From contig CM069436.1 in NCBI GenBank assembly GCA_035610365.1, forward strand, positions 5,260,937-5,324,936: a stretch of 64,000 bases of DNA, given 5' to 3'. The notes below the pieces were generated by a model. It was not told the origin of the DNA. It ran no database searches and saw only the letters and a list, made by a program, of their open reading frames with translations. Of the stretch, positions 34,407 through 46,439 are shown in pieces (positions within the stretch are counted from its first letter, which is position 1; each line of letters begins with the position of its first letter). The position numbers were made by a program, and so were the translations under genes. Origin of the DNA: Aquatica leii. Its lineage: Eukaryota > Arthropoda > Insecta > Coleoptera > Lampyridae.

Positions 34407-34675
34407 TCTAAAATCTTAAGCTTTCGCGGTTATTTTGGTTATGATAATAAGCGACCTTCGGCTTAGACCACGTCCTAGTTAAACACCCAGACTTTTTAGG
34501 CTTGGCCGTACTCTCTCCTTGAGACCCAAAACAAAAAGTAGAACTTAGCCTTTGCCGTATTGTCGTTCGTGAACGCAAACAAACTGACGTTGCGCAAGAT
34601 ATTGCAGCTTGCATCATCGGAGTGGTAAATGTCACTGAAGGAAAAAGTGTAAGTGACAGTATTAGCCAAATTATA
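34407..34675 (-). mobile_element. PLE-A terminal fragment inserted in the gypsy protease region
   Basis: On the minus strand this segment matches the 3' end of PLE-A copy 1 (3515-3700): TTCCTTCAGTGACATTTACCA, a hammerhead-like core, GGCAAAG, and the CTAGGACGTGGTCTAAGCC-type end. It interrupts gypsy coding sequence just after GVPDSGASQTILGGKGWQ. Boundaries are approximate. The insertion postdates the gypsy copy. Confidence 0.65.
34586..34620 (-). ncRNA. Degraded hammerhead-like motif in the PLE-A fragment
   Basis: Minus strand: CCGATGA (34620-34614), one extra T, stem II GCAAG with CTTGC, then GCAAC where GAAAC is required, then GTC (34588-34586). The A to C change at an invariant core position should abolish cleavage. 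It supports the structure by conserving stem pairing with the copy at 3553. Confidence 0.45.
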
Positions 34676-36102
34676 AGAACACACAGAACAAGAAAAAAAC
34701 GAACACCCAAAAATTGTAGAATTTGCCACCCTTTACCGCCCAGTATGGTTTGAGAAGCACCACTATCAGGAACCCCAAAGAAAAAAACCTGAAACATTAT
34801 ACTTAAGATAAATCCAAAAAAATACCTTGCGCATCAGTCAAGTCTAAAATAGAATCCGAGGTTAAAATAGTGTAGAATTTACAACTCGATCCGTAGACTC
34901 GCGACTTAGTTTCCCGAGCCAGTACTACACTTAGCACAATTGCGACAACTAGCCTCTGCTTGTCCAAAACCAAAACAGTGAAGAGTAGGAGTTTTGTCAC
35001 AATTCGAGAAGATATGTCTAGTCTAACAACAATTCCAACAAGTAACGCGAAGAGAAGAGCCAAGAAAACCTCGTCCAAAAGAATTAGAACCAGAAGGAGT
35101 AGAAACAGACGCGTTTTCTTCAAAACGTATCGAACGATTCTTAGATGTAGAAGCTAGAGAAGAAACCGATATGTCACTAACGTAAGCCAATATAGGTTTC
35201 AACATTTGAGTGGTCCGCCGCAAAAGAGGAGGTTTGTAGGTGCCCACTAAAAGTTTAGTTAATTCCAATTGCTTACCGTATCTAATTAACTAAGCTAATG
35301 TCTAAATTTGTGCTAATCCTAAGACAGATTGGTAGTACAAAGTTAAGTTACTTCGGATCGTCTTAAGTTGAGTTTCCTCAGAAGCGGACCAAGATAATCA
35401 CTAAAAGAGCCTTCGTATAATCGTCACATACATGCCCATCGATTCTTGAAGCCCCATTGTTTGATTCCGAATCCCATCCCATACTCAATCGTCGTAGACA
35501 GGTGGTAAGAATTCAGATTTTAATAAATTAACTACATTTTACCAGGAACGCAAAGGAGCTCTATTTATTCTAAATAAACATAAAGCATTTCTAGTCAGGA
35601 TTTCGGCAGCTTAATTAAACAAATTTTGTGGAAAAACACCATGCGACAGACACAAGTCATCAACCCGCATCAAGAATTCAATGAGCGAAAACGAACCTTC
35701 ACCCGAAAAAGTTAAATTCCACTTAGCAAGCGAAACATTAGTAGAATGAAGAAGTAAGAAGAGATGGTTCTCTATCCGGAAGTATTTATTCTAACAAAAC
35801 TTCTTTAAGACTACACTTTCTTCCCCTTAGCCGTGAACTGATTACGTAGAGTTTGTAGCAAATCCGAATTGACGGCGACACTTTGCGTCTTCTTCCCCAT
35901 TAGGTGAAATACGTAAATAAAGACGATTTATGTGTATCCACAAAGTACTAGCTCGTTCGTAGAAGTATTAAATGAAAAGCTACCACCAAATTCGTTTAGT
36001 AACGTTTGTAATTTAGCAATAGCCTGCTCCACAGCTATCTTATCATCCGCAAACACTAAAGCACAGAAAAAATTGATTCACTTCTAAACGCCAAGTAGCC
36101 AT
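34676..36102 (-). pseudogene. Ty3-gypsy gag, nucleocapsid and protease remnants
   Basis: Minus strand. A probable gag start is MATWRLEVNQFF (ATG at 36102). The nucleocapsid-like segment (about 35060-34900) has CWNCC, then FSNCDKTPTLHC and CRNCAKC, resembling Cys-rich knuckles with mutated spacing. The protease starts near 34790 with VPDSGASQT, matching the DSGA active-site motif of retroviral-type aspartic proteases. Most of gag between 36050 and 35270 is full of stops. The hydrophobic frame at 34803-35123 is an out-of-frame shadow of this region. Confidence 0.6.
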
Positions 36103-36430
36103 TTTAGTCAAAAGATTTTCTAAAAGACCGAAAGGAAAAAAAAGAGAAAAAAAGAAAACCGATAAAAAGAACTGGCCAAGCAAAACTTTACGACTAAAAC
36201 CCAATAAAAAAATTAAAAGAAGTGCAAATAATAGCGATGATATCGTATCGCACACACTGCCCACTAATAACAGAAACGAAGCAAAACAGTGAGTAAATCA
36301 AACCCACTAAAAACAATTAAGAAGTAAAAAAATCAATAAAAGTAGAAAGAATTAGAACCGCACACACGAAATCAGACCCTAGATAATTGATCGTCAAATT
36401 TTGTTACGAGAATTTTCTTGTAACTTTAAG

Positions 36431-37484
36431 GCAAGCGACTAACTCAGTTTGATTCGGCAAGTGGGTTTCAACTCTCGGTGTGCTAATTCTACATTACATT
36501 AAAAAGGCGCCAAAACGAGTAAATATCACTCAATACAGAAATTGGCAAAACACGTTTTTTTACAAAAATGTATTTATTTCTAACAAAAGAAGATAGGAGT
36601 TAAAATTAAAGAGAAAAACGTAGACCAATAACAAATTAAATAACAAGATTGGATTTGTCAATTAATATCACAGTTATAATATCGATAGAAGCCCTATGGA
36701 TCAGGCAACACACCTTACCACTAATTATATGCAAATACTATCAAAAATTCTAAGACCCGGTTTCACCATTAAGGATTAAACTCCAGATTAACTAACCTAC
36801 GGTGAATTTTAAAATCCTGTCATATTATTGGTTAGCTGAAAACCACTAACCAATGATATGATACGATTTTAAAATTATCCGTAGGTTAGTTAATCTAGAG
36901 TTTAATCCTTAATGGTGAAACCGGGCCTAAGTGATTGATTTAAATCAAGGTTAACTAGGATTCAAAGAATTATTTCTTCTACCCTGGAGTTGCGAAACAA
37001 GCCGATAATCGACAGTTATGATACATTATATATTACTATTGAGAAGTACGCATAAAACTGACATAATTAATTAACAAAGGCACCACAATCACAAAATACG
37101 CTATGATCGTTATTTTAGAGAAATGTGTCGAGATAAAGTAGCAGTCCCTCAAAAATCGTTAAAAAGATAAAAGATAACGTGACGACGCCATTTTGATTAC
37201 CTTCATACCTGCAACGTCAAGCAATCAACTAAATTGCTTATTTGCTCAATACTTGAATAAGACTTTCCCATCACATTAACTAAAAGCGTAATCAAAATAA
37301 CTAATAAGAAAAATTCAGGAAAAAAAAATTAGTTACATTAGAAAAAGTAAAAATAGACGTTCAACAGCGATATCGCGCTTATCCTCACTCATACAAGAGA
37401 TTTGACAATCAGTAGCAGCGTATAAACACGGAAGTCGTTAATTTTAATTCAGAATAAATATTTTTTTAAAATACAAAATGACAT
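36431..37484 (-). repeat. Right inverted arm (LTR-like)
   Basis: Reverse complement of the left arm. Its inner edge, GCGACTAACTCAGTTTGATT, adjoins the 5' leader of the minus-strand gypsy, where a 5' LTR is expected. About 130 bp near 37190-37330 have no counterpart in the left arm. A MITE lies at 36755-36926. Confidence 0.75.
36755..36926. mobile_element. 172-bp foldback MITE in the right arm
   Basis: A near-perfect long hairpin: ACCCGGTTTCACCATTAAGG at the left and CCTTAATGGTGAAACCGGGC at the right, with pairing continuing through GGATTAAACTC, GTTAACTAACCTACGG-type and CATTGGTTAG-type blocks to the centre. A 5-bp direct repeat CTAAG flanks it (36750-36754 and 36927-36931). The left arm carries the uninterrupted site (around 32726-32735, reverse orientation), so this is a proven insertion relative to that arm. 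Superfamily not assigned. Confidence 0.88.
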
Positions 37485-38207
37485 TTAACAAAAATAACAA
37501 TACATCAAAAGGTTATAAATACAGATCTCAGAGCATTTACCGCATAATTACAATCAATAGTCAATCTCCACTTCTTTAAATAGTCAACGCCGGCCTAAAA
37601 ACTTTAATTGCAAATATCTCAAAAATGGGACACTTTAGGTCAAATTCTTAAAGATAAAATTTACATTTAACGTCACAAGAAATATATTCTTTGAGTTTGT
37701 AGCCATAGTTCAGAAACACCCTGTATATAAAATTAATGCTTTTGTTAATACTAGCACAGTATAAATACAAATCAGTAGTTTCACTCACAAATTTGTGTCT
37801 TAGCGTAGATCAACTCGTAGCAAAATACGCAGTGCTTGACGGATTTTGTAAACGTTTGAAAGCACATTCAAAGCAGGCGACGAAATCTTGTTTAATAATG
37901 CGCACTGTTTAAAAATGTTTCACAAAGATCAAAATGCCGCCTGCCGAGTGCGACTACTGAATTGTTATACTAATTTGTAATCAGCGACAGTGCCAGAGGA
38001 GCCCACCCTGTTTATCAGGAGATTTAATTAATAACTACAGCCATCTCGGAGTTTTATATTAAGTACACTTAATACTACGCTGCATGGTATAATTTTTTTT
38101 TTCAAATAAATATTTATTCTAAAATCACATGACTGTAAATTTGTATTTCTAAAATTATCGTTATAGCATCATCATTTACATTTTTCATTTTTGGTCATAT
38201 TTTTATG
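37485..38207. other. Interval without recognised genes
   Basis: Near 37705-37730 it carries CAGAAACACCCTGTATAT, a phrase that often occurs near the ends of insect transposons, but I could not pair it with an opposite end. No coding potential was recognised. Confidence 0.35.
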
Positions 38208-38790
38208 TACACTCAACTAAACAAAAACTGGACACCTTGGTTTATTCGATTGAAATAGTTAGCGGTGTAAACCAGGCTTGTTAGCGAATGCAATCAGCAA
38301 CGTGCTCGTTCGGGATGCTATTCAAGAAATTCAAATTTAGACAAATAAACATTGACCAAACCAAAATATCTTCGTGTATAAATAAAATTTATTGTAATTC
38401 TGAACCATTTATTCTTTTTTTAACAATATTTTTAGATAACGTTAATACAATCAATTTTCTTTTTGCGACACTAGTAGAAAAATAAGATATTTATATGAAT
38501 GTTGTTGATACGTATGGATTTAAACGCGTATAATATTCGTAAGAATAAATAAATCAAACTTGTGTCATTGCATTTCCACGTTACGTTTCTTTAGAGGCGG
38601 GAAAAACGCCATCACTAGTCTAATGCACAAAAACTTCGTATTTCCCCTGTCACCCATATACTGCTTTACTATAATACGATAAATAATCGTTGTTATTCTA
38701 TTTTTCAATCATTTCAATTAAGAACAATAAAGTATTTAACCGTTATATTCATTTACTATTTTTAGTTTTTGAGTCGGTATTATAGTCTCA
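38208..38790 (+). repeat. Tc1-like element 5' fragment (repeat R5, copy 1)
   Basis: Matches 62557-63080, where the same sequence leads into a Tc1-like transposase remnant. Shared blocks are TACACTCAACTAAACAAA, TTAGCGGTGTAAAC, ATGCTATTC, TCACTAGT, CATTTCCACGTTACGTTTC and AACAATAAAGTATTT. No transposase follows this copy, so it is a 5' fragment or a non-autonomous derivative. Confidence 0.6.
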
Positions 38791-41700
38791 AAATTTTATT
38801 TATGATTTATTATATATATAGTCAATTGTAAATTTTGAGTTGTAATGATCATATTAACGATTTCTTCTTATAGAAGATAGGAAAATAAGCCACTAATTTA
38901 GTTCATTGCGACGTTTCGTGTTCGAAATGAACGCTTCATTAGGCTCGCTCCACTGAGCACAGCGTTATCCATATTAATAGATATTACACTAACGCACTCT
39001 CTTCCTTAACCGGTTCTCCAACCTTGGATCTAACTACTTCCCTCATGCGACCGTAATTGTAATGCTCAAAAATTGTAACAAACTTTCACCTAAAAGCTTG
39101 TTACTTTACGTGGAATCGCGGATCTATTTAAAAGAAACCAAATATTATCCCCTGCTACAGTCGGTGAACAATTATAAAATAAAAGTATAAATTGCAATTT
39201 TGCTCAAGTAAGAAACAACCAGGAAACAATTAGAGATAACGTTTTTACAAAAAATATTCTTAGTACATTTTGTGCAGTGATAAACTCGTATATTTACATC
39301 ATGTAGAAAAATACATTTGTAACAGATAGCAAATGACAATGTAGATTATGTAGAAAATGCGATAAATAGAAATATGGATTACCATAGGTACTAGAAAAAA
39401 TAAAACAGTACATAATGAAATGATTTAATTACAACCAAAAGAAAAATAACAGTTCTGGTTCAATCTAAGTTGAATAAGCTTAGATTCCGGTTTTGGTTCA
39501 TGTAAATATAATGGTTTTGATGCGGTCTAGGTGATAAAAAATGGAATCACCTAAATCTTTTTTGTCAGTTTTCGACCAGCGGAGTTTTTAAAAATACCGT
39601 TTTTTCTACATTTTCTAAGGACATAAAAAACAGAAAAGTCTTTATTATTACAAAAGTCATTTAAAACCTAAGTACGTTCAATAACAATAATCAGAAATAT
39701 AACACTATTTCTTTAAAATTAAAATTGTTAATCAATTCTTTGTCGACAAAGGATTGCCTATACATAAGAGTACATCATGAGTTCATTAGTTCAATTAGCA
39801 CAACCCGAGTAAGTTACACGGAAATCCAATTACCATAAATGACAGCTAGTTTGGAAGAATCCCTTTGACACCGTTCATCATCAACGATTTCCATTAAAAT
39901 TGTTGATTGCTTTAATATGATAAAACGGGCGAGATTCAAAACGACACGACCAAGTGTCGTCGAAAAATGAATCGTTAATCTATTGAAATAGAAAAAAAAA
40001 CATACAGAAAACCGAGATACGCATTTTTCAACTGTTTATAACACATAAACAACAACGAAAATGGTAATCTTAGATAACGACATTTTATACCTAAAATGGA
40101 AAAGCTGTTACTATGCCCTTACAAAACATGAAATACGGTAAGACATTTCTCGAAAATTTATTAGAAAGCATTATTATTGAAATATACGAAAAAAAAATAT
40201 AAGACAGCAACCAACACGCGATTAACAAAAATTCAATTCCAATTTTCGTATCAAATTTTCAAAATTAAATCGGTAAAGTATCTGTTGAAATAAAACTTAA
40301 AAAAAAGATGAAACTATCACCAACCATTTTAAAAGTAAAAATTACACTTCTAAAAACCTTATACTTGTGAAAAGCTTCTAAGAAAACAAGACTACGCTTT
40401 TAAACTCGAGAAATGTTAACTATATCTTTTTCGTTTTAAGTTTACACATCAGAAAGTTACCAAAACAAAAATTAAATAATATAAAACACTAATAAATATA
40501 GGTAATCCACGCGCGCACGAACAATTGGTTTTATTATTAAAATTTACTACTTCGCAAAATCTTGCCAAGCAATTACCTTAAAAGATATAAAGGACTCTAA
40601 ATTACAGTTGAATTATAACTGCACCCTAATAAATTATTAAGTGTGAAGCACAAAATAAAATTAAATCCGTTTTGCACAAAACTCTTGGGCACACAGTAAT
40701 TTCGAAACGACGAAGAAAACGTATCTACATATTTATATTAAATGTGTGCATAAACTTTTTTTTGCAAAACGTCATTTACAATAAATCAACTTTACTACTG
40801 ATAAAAAAAATTAGAATTTCAAAAACGTCTACTACAATAAACTGGAAATGATTATAATCATATTTGTTTTCATTTTTTTTCGGCTTTTACAAAAAAAAAT
40901 AACACAACGATACAACATAACAATTTTATCTGATATTAACAATAAAAACATTAAAAAAATATATTTCATTATCACATGCACATATGAATAAAAAACAATT
41001 TAATGTAAAAACATGTTACTTTACAACAATAAAATGATAATCTTACCTTAATCTACATCAATGAGAAAATACTAGAAAACATCATGTAAACAGAAACACT
41101 CATTACAAAACACAGAAGTGTATAATTGAAGTGTAAGTTGTGACTACTAAAACCAATACGATTTTGGCAAATACCATGCGTTTGATAAAAGAACAAGTTA
41201 AAGTGTGGATTTAAAAGAAAGCATTCATATTTCACCGTCCTTTACGGTGCTAAGATGAAAATACCAAATTCGTGCGTGAAAGTGCGGTGTGTAACAACTT
41301 GGCGTCTAAAGAACAATATTATATTAGATTATAAAGAAAAATAAAGATTCAATTGAGTTGTTGAATTATGTATGTACATAGTCGAATTGTTTGGTTATAG
41401 AAAGACGAAGCGGCCAATATTAAATTTTGAAATAAACATGAATTGACGCGTAAATAATATAAGATAAAAACTGAAAATTCTTATCACTAAATCAAAACGG
41501 GCGTATTTACATAGAGCTCCAGTGTACTGACGAAATTCTTGTGTTGTGAGTTTATTAAAACGAAGTTGTTATAGAATTTCTCACCTGCTATACAGCTTCT
41601 TTAGAAGCATTGCATTTCCAAGAGAAGAGATGATGGGCCATCTTACGACTAAGCCTAATTCCACTTTTTCCTTTTCAGGCGACGATTCGAAATCTGAAAT

Positions 41701-42211
41701 ACAACTTGAGCTCATTTCTTGCATAAATAAAGCCAGAATTGACTGAAAAACTTCGAAGAAGTACTACTTATTTGGAAAGAAAAACCACAGAGATTTTTAA
41801 ATCTAACAATTTTGTATTTATCAATCATACTAAAAATCAGTAGATAAAAGCAACTAAATGCATATTTAGTTTCATTTTACAATATGCAGTGTACATGTTG
41901 CTTTTTATACCCAATAATACTTCGTTACATATCCATAACGATACTATCGCTTAATCTAATTAAACATTGTAATCATAACTTTTTTTCTAAATACAAACAC
42001 GTCAAACTATTCTATCTTACATTAAACGTACAATGCATAACTGGAAATCTTTCAGCAACGCCTGCAGAAGCTTTATCAGAAATTTTAAGTCTGCGTGATA
42101 AGTCAAATCTTGAATAGCACCAACTTTAGGTACCAACAATACAAACCATAACTAAATTAAGCATTAATGAAGCGTTTCCAAAATATTTGGAAACTTTAAA
42201 ACGTTGGTCGA
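38791..42211. other. AT-rich interval without recognised genes
   Basis: Short open frames at 41546-41746, 41884-42117 and elsewhere have no recognisable motifs. No repeat partner within the window was recognised. Confidence 0.35.
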
Positions 42212-42330
42212 AACGTTTAGAAGTAAAAATATAAAAAGGTGTCCGAAGGAAATTAATTTAATCAGAAGTCGGATGTGCTAACACTGCGTCGGTCTAAAAA
42301 ACGAAATTACTTAACGCGTGTGCTATGATA
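42212..42330 (+). repeat. 5' LTR segment of the mdg1/412-like element
   Basis: Contains the TATA-like sequence and the ACACTGCGTCGGTCT...TTAACGCGTGTGCTA block shared with 47028-47125. The LTR probably extends in both directions but is too diverged for me to place its ends. Confidence 0.55.
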
Positions 42331-43049
42331 AATAAGATTGTGAATTATCTGCGGACAGTGTTTATAAATATCGAGTGATAGTCATATATAAATTACTTGT
42401 AAGCAGCTTTTCTTAAATAGCATAAGATTTTATTAATTAGTTTAATTAAACATTAGTTATATTTAAAATAATCGTGTAAATACTTAATGTAAATAAATTT
42501 AGGTGATCTTACGCTCGGTAAATTGATATTGTGTAAATAAACAACTTATTAGTTCGCGATTTCCCTTTGCTCGTGTATTAAACTGATCCAATTCGTTAAA
42601 CCTGTGTATTTAATCTAATAATAAAAAATCGGTCTTCTTAAAATTTAGCGCTATGTAACAGTGACTCTATATTTTATCAAACTCTTTATTCGTGTTATAA
42701 TTTATGCCGGTAGCTTGTTCGAAAACAGTCAACATAGACGCAAAATTATTTGAATTTCCCAACTCAAAAAAATAATCAAGAATCAATTAATAAAAATACG
42801 GAATAAAATCCTAGAGAAATGGAAGAAAACTTTAGAACAACTGTCCAAAAACTCTCAAAAGATAAAAAAAATTGTATAAATATTCTCAGATAAGTATTAG
42901 GAATCAAATAAAAACAATACAAGAACAAACACAGATTAGTGTAGAGTTCCAGATTAAAACTGTTGAAAAAGAAATGCAAAACTGTATTTAGAATTTAAGA
43001 GAAACAGTAGAAAAAAAAATTAAAAAAGTAGAATGCAAATTAAAACAAG

Positions 43050-43740
43050 TTAGAAAAAAATTCAAGAACCATAAAAGACCAACTAGAGCAAAATTAGAAG
43101 CAAGATTGCAACTGATAAAGAAAATGTCTCGAGCAAAGTGTTATTAATGGATACCAAAAACAATTGAAGCCGCAGATTTAGCTAATTTTTGGAGCAACAA
43201 ACAGAAAGCGGCGTCCTTACATGGAGAACGCTTAGAATTTTGCAGACTGTTCCTGGCCACTTTCAAGCAAATTACGAATTCTTAATTTTACGTTTAGCCC
43301 AAATAAAAAATCGATTTCAAAAAACGGCAAAGTCTTCAAGAGTTTAAAGCTGACATCGCCAGAATTACACGGTGTGCGTATCCAACAGCACCATATTCCT
43401 TCTTGAAGCAATTGGTTATTAAAATCTTTGTAGACGGCCGCCAAAACAACGAAGCAGATTCTACGGTTAGCTTTACCTAAAACGTTGAATGACGCTTTAA
43501 CCCATTGCTTAGAGTTTAAAGCAGCAAAACAGACGTCGCATCGAGGCAACCATAGTCTTCGCTGTGCTACATAAGTACCCGCGCAAACATAAGCAAGCAT
43601 TCCGGAAATAGTACGACCAACGCTTCGAGAAAGAAGAGTGACGACTTCGAACTACGGTAAAATAGGACACGTACGATGACACCGTACTAAGCCTAAGAAG
43701 AAGACAAGAAGAGCATCCAAAATCCGATTTGACCAAAAAA
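43050..43740 (+). pseudogene. gag remnant of the mdg1/412-like element
   Basis: Pieces in mixed frames: AADLANFWSNKQKAASLHG (about 43170-43225), an ILQTVPGHFQANYEFL piece (about 43235-43285), SLQEFKADIARITRCAYPTA (about 43330-43392), IKIFVDGRQNNEA and LPKTLNDALTHCLEFKAAKQ (about 43472-43532), typical of gypsy gag from this clade. A zinc-knuckle-like NYGKIGHVR lies near 43650. Numerous shifts; not translatable as one protein. Confidence 0.65.
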
Positions 43741-44449
43741 ACAAAGGTTAACCTAATATAGTTATACCTCGGAAATTACCATTTAACTGGCATTGCGGTG
43801 GAACAGTTGTACAGCATTTATCTCGTTGGCAAGATCAATAAACAAAGACTTCAGTTGCACTATAATGACAAAAACCGTCATTGGTGCTAATATATTATTA
43901 GAAAATAAGAAGCCATTAGTAATAATACGTCACGGACAAGTAAAAGTGACCATTCGTGTGGAAAATGGAGTACTCAACCATTAAGTAGCCGATATCACGG
44001 AAAAGTTATCCTAAGAAAGGACGTTCGGAAGAAGTATGGGTTCCATTTGGACATGAACAACGATGTCCTTAAGATTGACGATGAAAAATGTCTTTTTATT
44101 CGTCATACTGGACAGCCGTGCGAGTCTTATTGAGTGAAGCCGTAATCCTGCCTGGAAAAACTAAAAGTGTAGGGATGGCACGCCTGTATGAAAATCTCCA
44201 GGAATGTTACATTCGCGCTAGAAACCAATGAAAGGACTATTAGTTGACGGAACAGTACGAGAAAAAAACCCAATGCTAGTAAGAATCTTGAATGTCAACT
44301 CAAATCCAGTAACGTTGAAGAAGAAGACCGTGGAAATTCAATATATGCCAGTATCTCAGATTGTGAGTGAATTGTAGTGAAACTATGCCGGCAAAAAAAT
44401 GACCACAATATCTATTAGACATTTTTACCTTCAACTGCCAAAACCTCAG

Positions 44450-46380
44450 CCAAGACCAGCTGGCTAAAGTTACAGAGTTAATCCAACAGTATCAAAATGT
44501 GTTTGGGCTAGAGAATAGTTCCAAAGAAAGAACTAGCGTAATAAAACTTAAAATTAATGCCGAAGACGCTCGGTCGATACGACTTCCTTTGGCAAAACAA
44601 AAATTATGCATATAGGGAGAGATGTGATCAAACCTTTAAATAATTCATGAGCGTCCCAAGTAGTATTAAGAAAAAAAAAGATAGATCAACAAGATTTTGC
44701 ATCGACTACAGGCAGCTTAACCATGCGACAAAAAAACAGTTGCCCTTTACCGAGAATTGACAATACTTTAGACACCCTGTCAGGATCCCGGTAGTATTCC
44801 TTGTTAGATTTTTCGGCAATTGTAACGCTCCTGTAACGTTCGAGCGTTTGATAGAGACCATCTTGCAAGGTCTGTCTTGGAGAACGTACGTGGTTTATCT
44901 AGACGACGTGATTGTGATTGGCAAGTCGTTTGAAAAACATTTGAACAACCTGAAGAAAATGTTCCAACGACTATATGAAGCAAATCTAAATCTTAAAAGA
45001 AGTGCCATGTATTTAAAAGCAAGTGCAATACTTTGGCCACGTTGCATCTAGAGATGAAATAAATACTAACCCAGACAAAGTCCAAGCAGTGCAAAGTCAA
45101 AACCAACCGACAAGCATCAAGTTTGCAGTTTCCTTCAGTTGTGTACCTATATACACGATTTGTACCCGGATATGCCAACATTGCCGAACTTTCGACAAAA
45201 TTGACTAATGAAGAAAAAAGCTGTTAGTAGTCGTTAAATCCATAACACACTTCTACAAATATTTGTATAAACAATCATTAGGACAGACCAAGCCGCATTG
45301 AAATTGCTATTGCAGTTTCGTAATTAGAAAGGACAAGTGCCAAGATGGATTGAAATATTGCAATAATATAACAATAACACAGAACCCTGCCAGAAACAGT
45401 AATCGGAACGCCGGTGTCTTGTCCAGACAACCATGTTCGGCAGACTGCAGCCATTGTTCGCAACTTAAAGAAAAGATCAAATGTATCCGAAAAATTGCTA
45501 TAGTTGATGACGAGTGGGAACCAGAGCAGTTAGGTTGCAAACAAAAAAACGACCCCAAAATAAAATTACTCCTGAATTGCAAAACAAATGATTGACGACC
45601 AACCTGGAAAGAAATGAATGCTTTACGCAAAAACATCAAAACACACTTGGCGCAATCGGAACCCTTGAGAGTAGAAAACGCTCTTCTTAAGCAATTCCTA
45701 AAAAAGTCAGTTGGTAGTACCAAAGATCCAACTGTCAGATGCATTGCAGTATTTGCACGATGCTACATTAGAACACTTTAGAGCAAAGAAAACATTAAGA
45801 AAAGTTCGAGAAAGATTCGACTGTGTGAATTGCAAAGCAGACGTCATAGAATAGTCCCGTAAGTGCACGGTCTGCGCATCAGAAAGTAGTCTAGTCAAAA
45901 AAGACAAAACACTCATGAAACAATATAACGTAGGAAATCCCGTAAAGAAAGTGGCAATTGACATCCCAAAACGGTTCCCAAAACCTGATTTGGAAAACAA
46001 ATACATCTTAGTAGCAATTAATTATTTCACGAAATAAACGAAGGGTTACGTCGCGAAATAAGAGTGTCAAGTGACCTTCAATTTAGACGAAGACCGGAAG
46101 AGAAAATTGCTGGATAAAACTATGTCAGCAAGAGCTAGACGAGGTACATAAGACGGTTCGAAAAAACACGCAAATTGACGTTAAAACACAAAATAGTGTA
46201 TTTCAACATAGCGACATGGTGTAGTTGTATAATCCCCAAAGAAGACATGGTTTACGCCAAAACTAAAGAGGCAATGAGAGAGGTCCTTTATAAAGTTTTG
46301 CAGTGTATTAATGACATCATATATCGTGTCCAAAAACCACATCCACATCGATCGACTAGTCGCGTTTGCTGGCGATAACA
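44450..46380 (+). pseudogene. pol remnant (RT, RNase H, integrase) of the mdg1/412-like element
   Basis: A leader segment LAKVTELIQQYQNVFGLE (about 44460-44515) precedes RT. The RT core includes FCIDYRQLNHAT (about 44690-44725), VTFERLIETILQGLSWRTY and the intact catalytic YLDD at 44896-44907. The RNase H end is marked by QVPRWIEILQ and LSRQPC (about 45330-45440). Integrase shows a zinc-binding part (HDATLEHFRAKKTLRKVRERF, about 45750-45815; CVNC; CTVCAS), the catalytic-core VAIDIPKRFP (about 45950-45985) and the C-terminal INDIIYRVQKPH piece (about 46303-46340). Stops occur throughout. Protease was not securely identified upstream (43790-44160). Confidence 0.8.
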
Positions 46381-46439
46381 ACGTTACCCAAAACCAATCC
46401 AAACTAAAGTAATAACAACCAAAACCAAGAACCAAAACA

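Larger units (their letters stand above)
31549..37484 (-). mobile_element. Ty3-gypsy fragment flanked by long inverted arms
   Basis: Left arm 31549-33061 and right arm 36431-37484 are reverse complements of each other, not direct LTRs. Shared blocks include AATATTTATTC with AAAATTAACG, TCAGTTTTATGCGTACT, CTAGTTAACCTTGAT, GATATTAATTGAC and AATCAAACTGAGTTAGTCGC at the inner edge. Between them is a minus-strand gypsy coding region running from gag to RNase H. The left arm holds a R3 insertion (about 32019-32640) and the right arm a 172-bp MITE. Each arm without its insertion is about 0.88 kb. The inner edge cuts RNase H, so this is a rearranged element. Confidence 0.75.

Noticed and set aside
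34803-35123. Hydrophobic minus-strand ORF that looks like a membrane protein
   Set aside because: It is an out-of-frame reading of the gypsy nucleocapsid region; the correct frame gives Cys-rich knuckles.
40700-41240. Possible host exon with minus ORF 41053-41235
   Set aside because: Frame is short, low-complexity and Phe-rich, with no splice-site pair or conserved motif.
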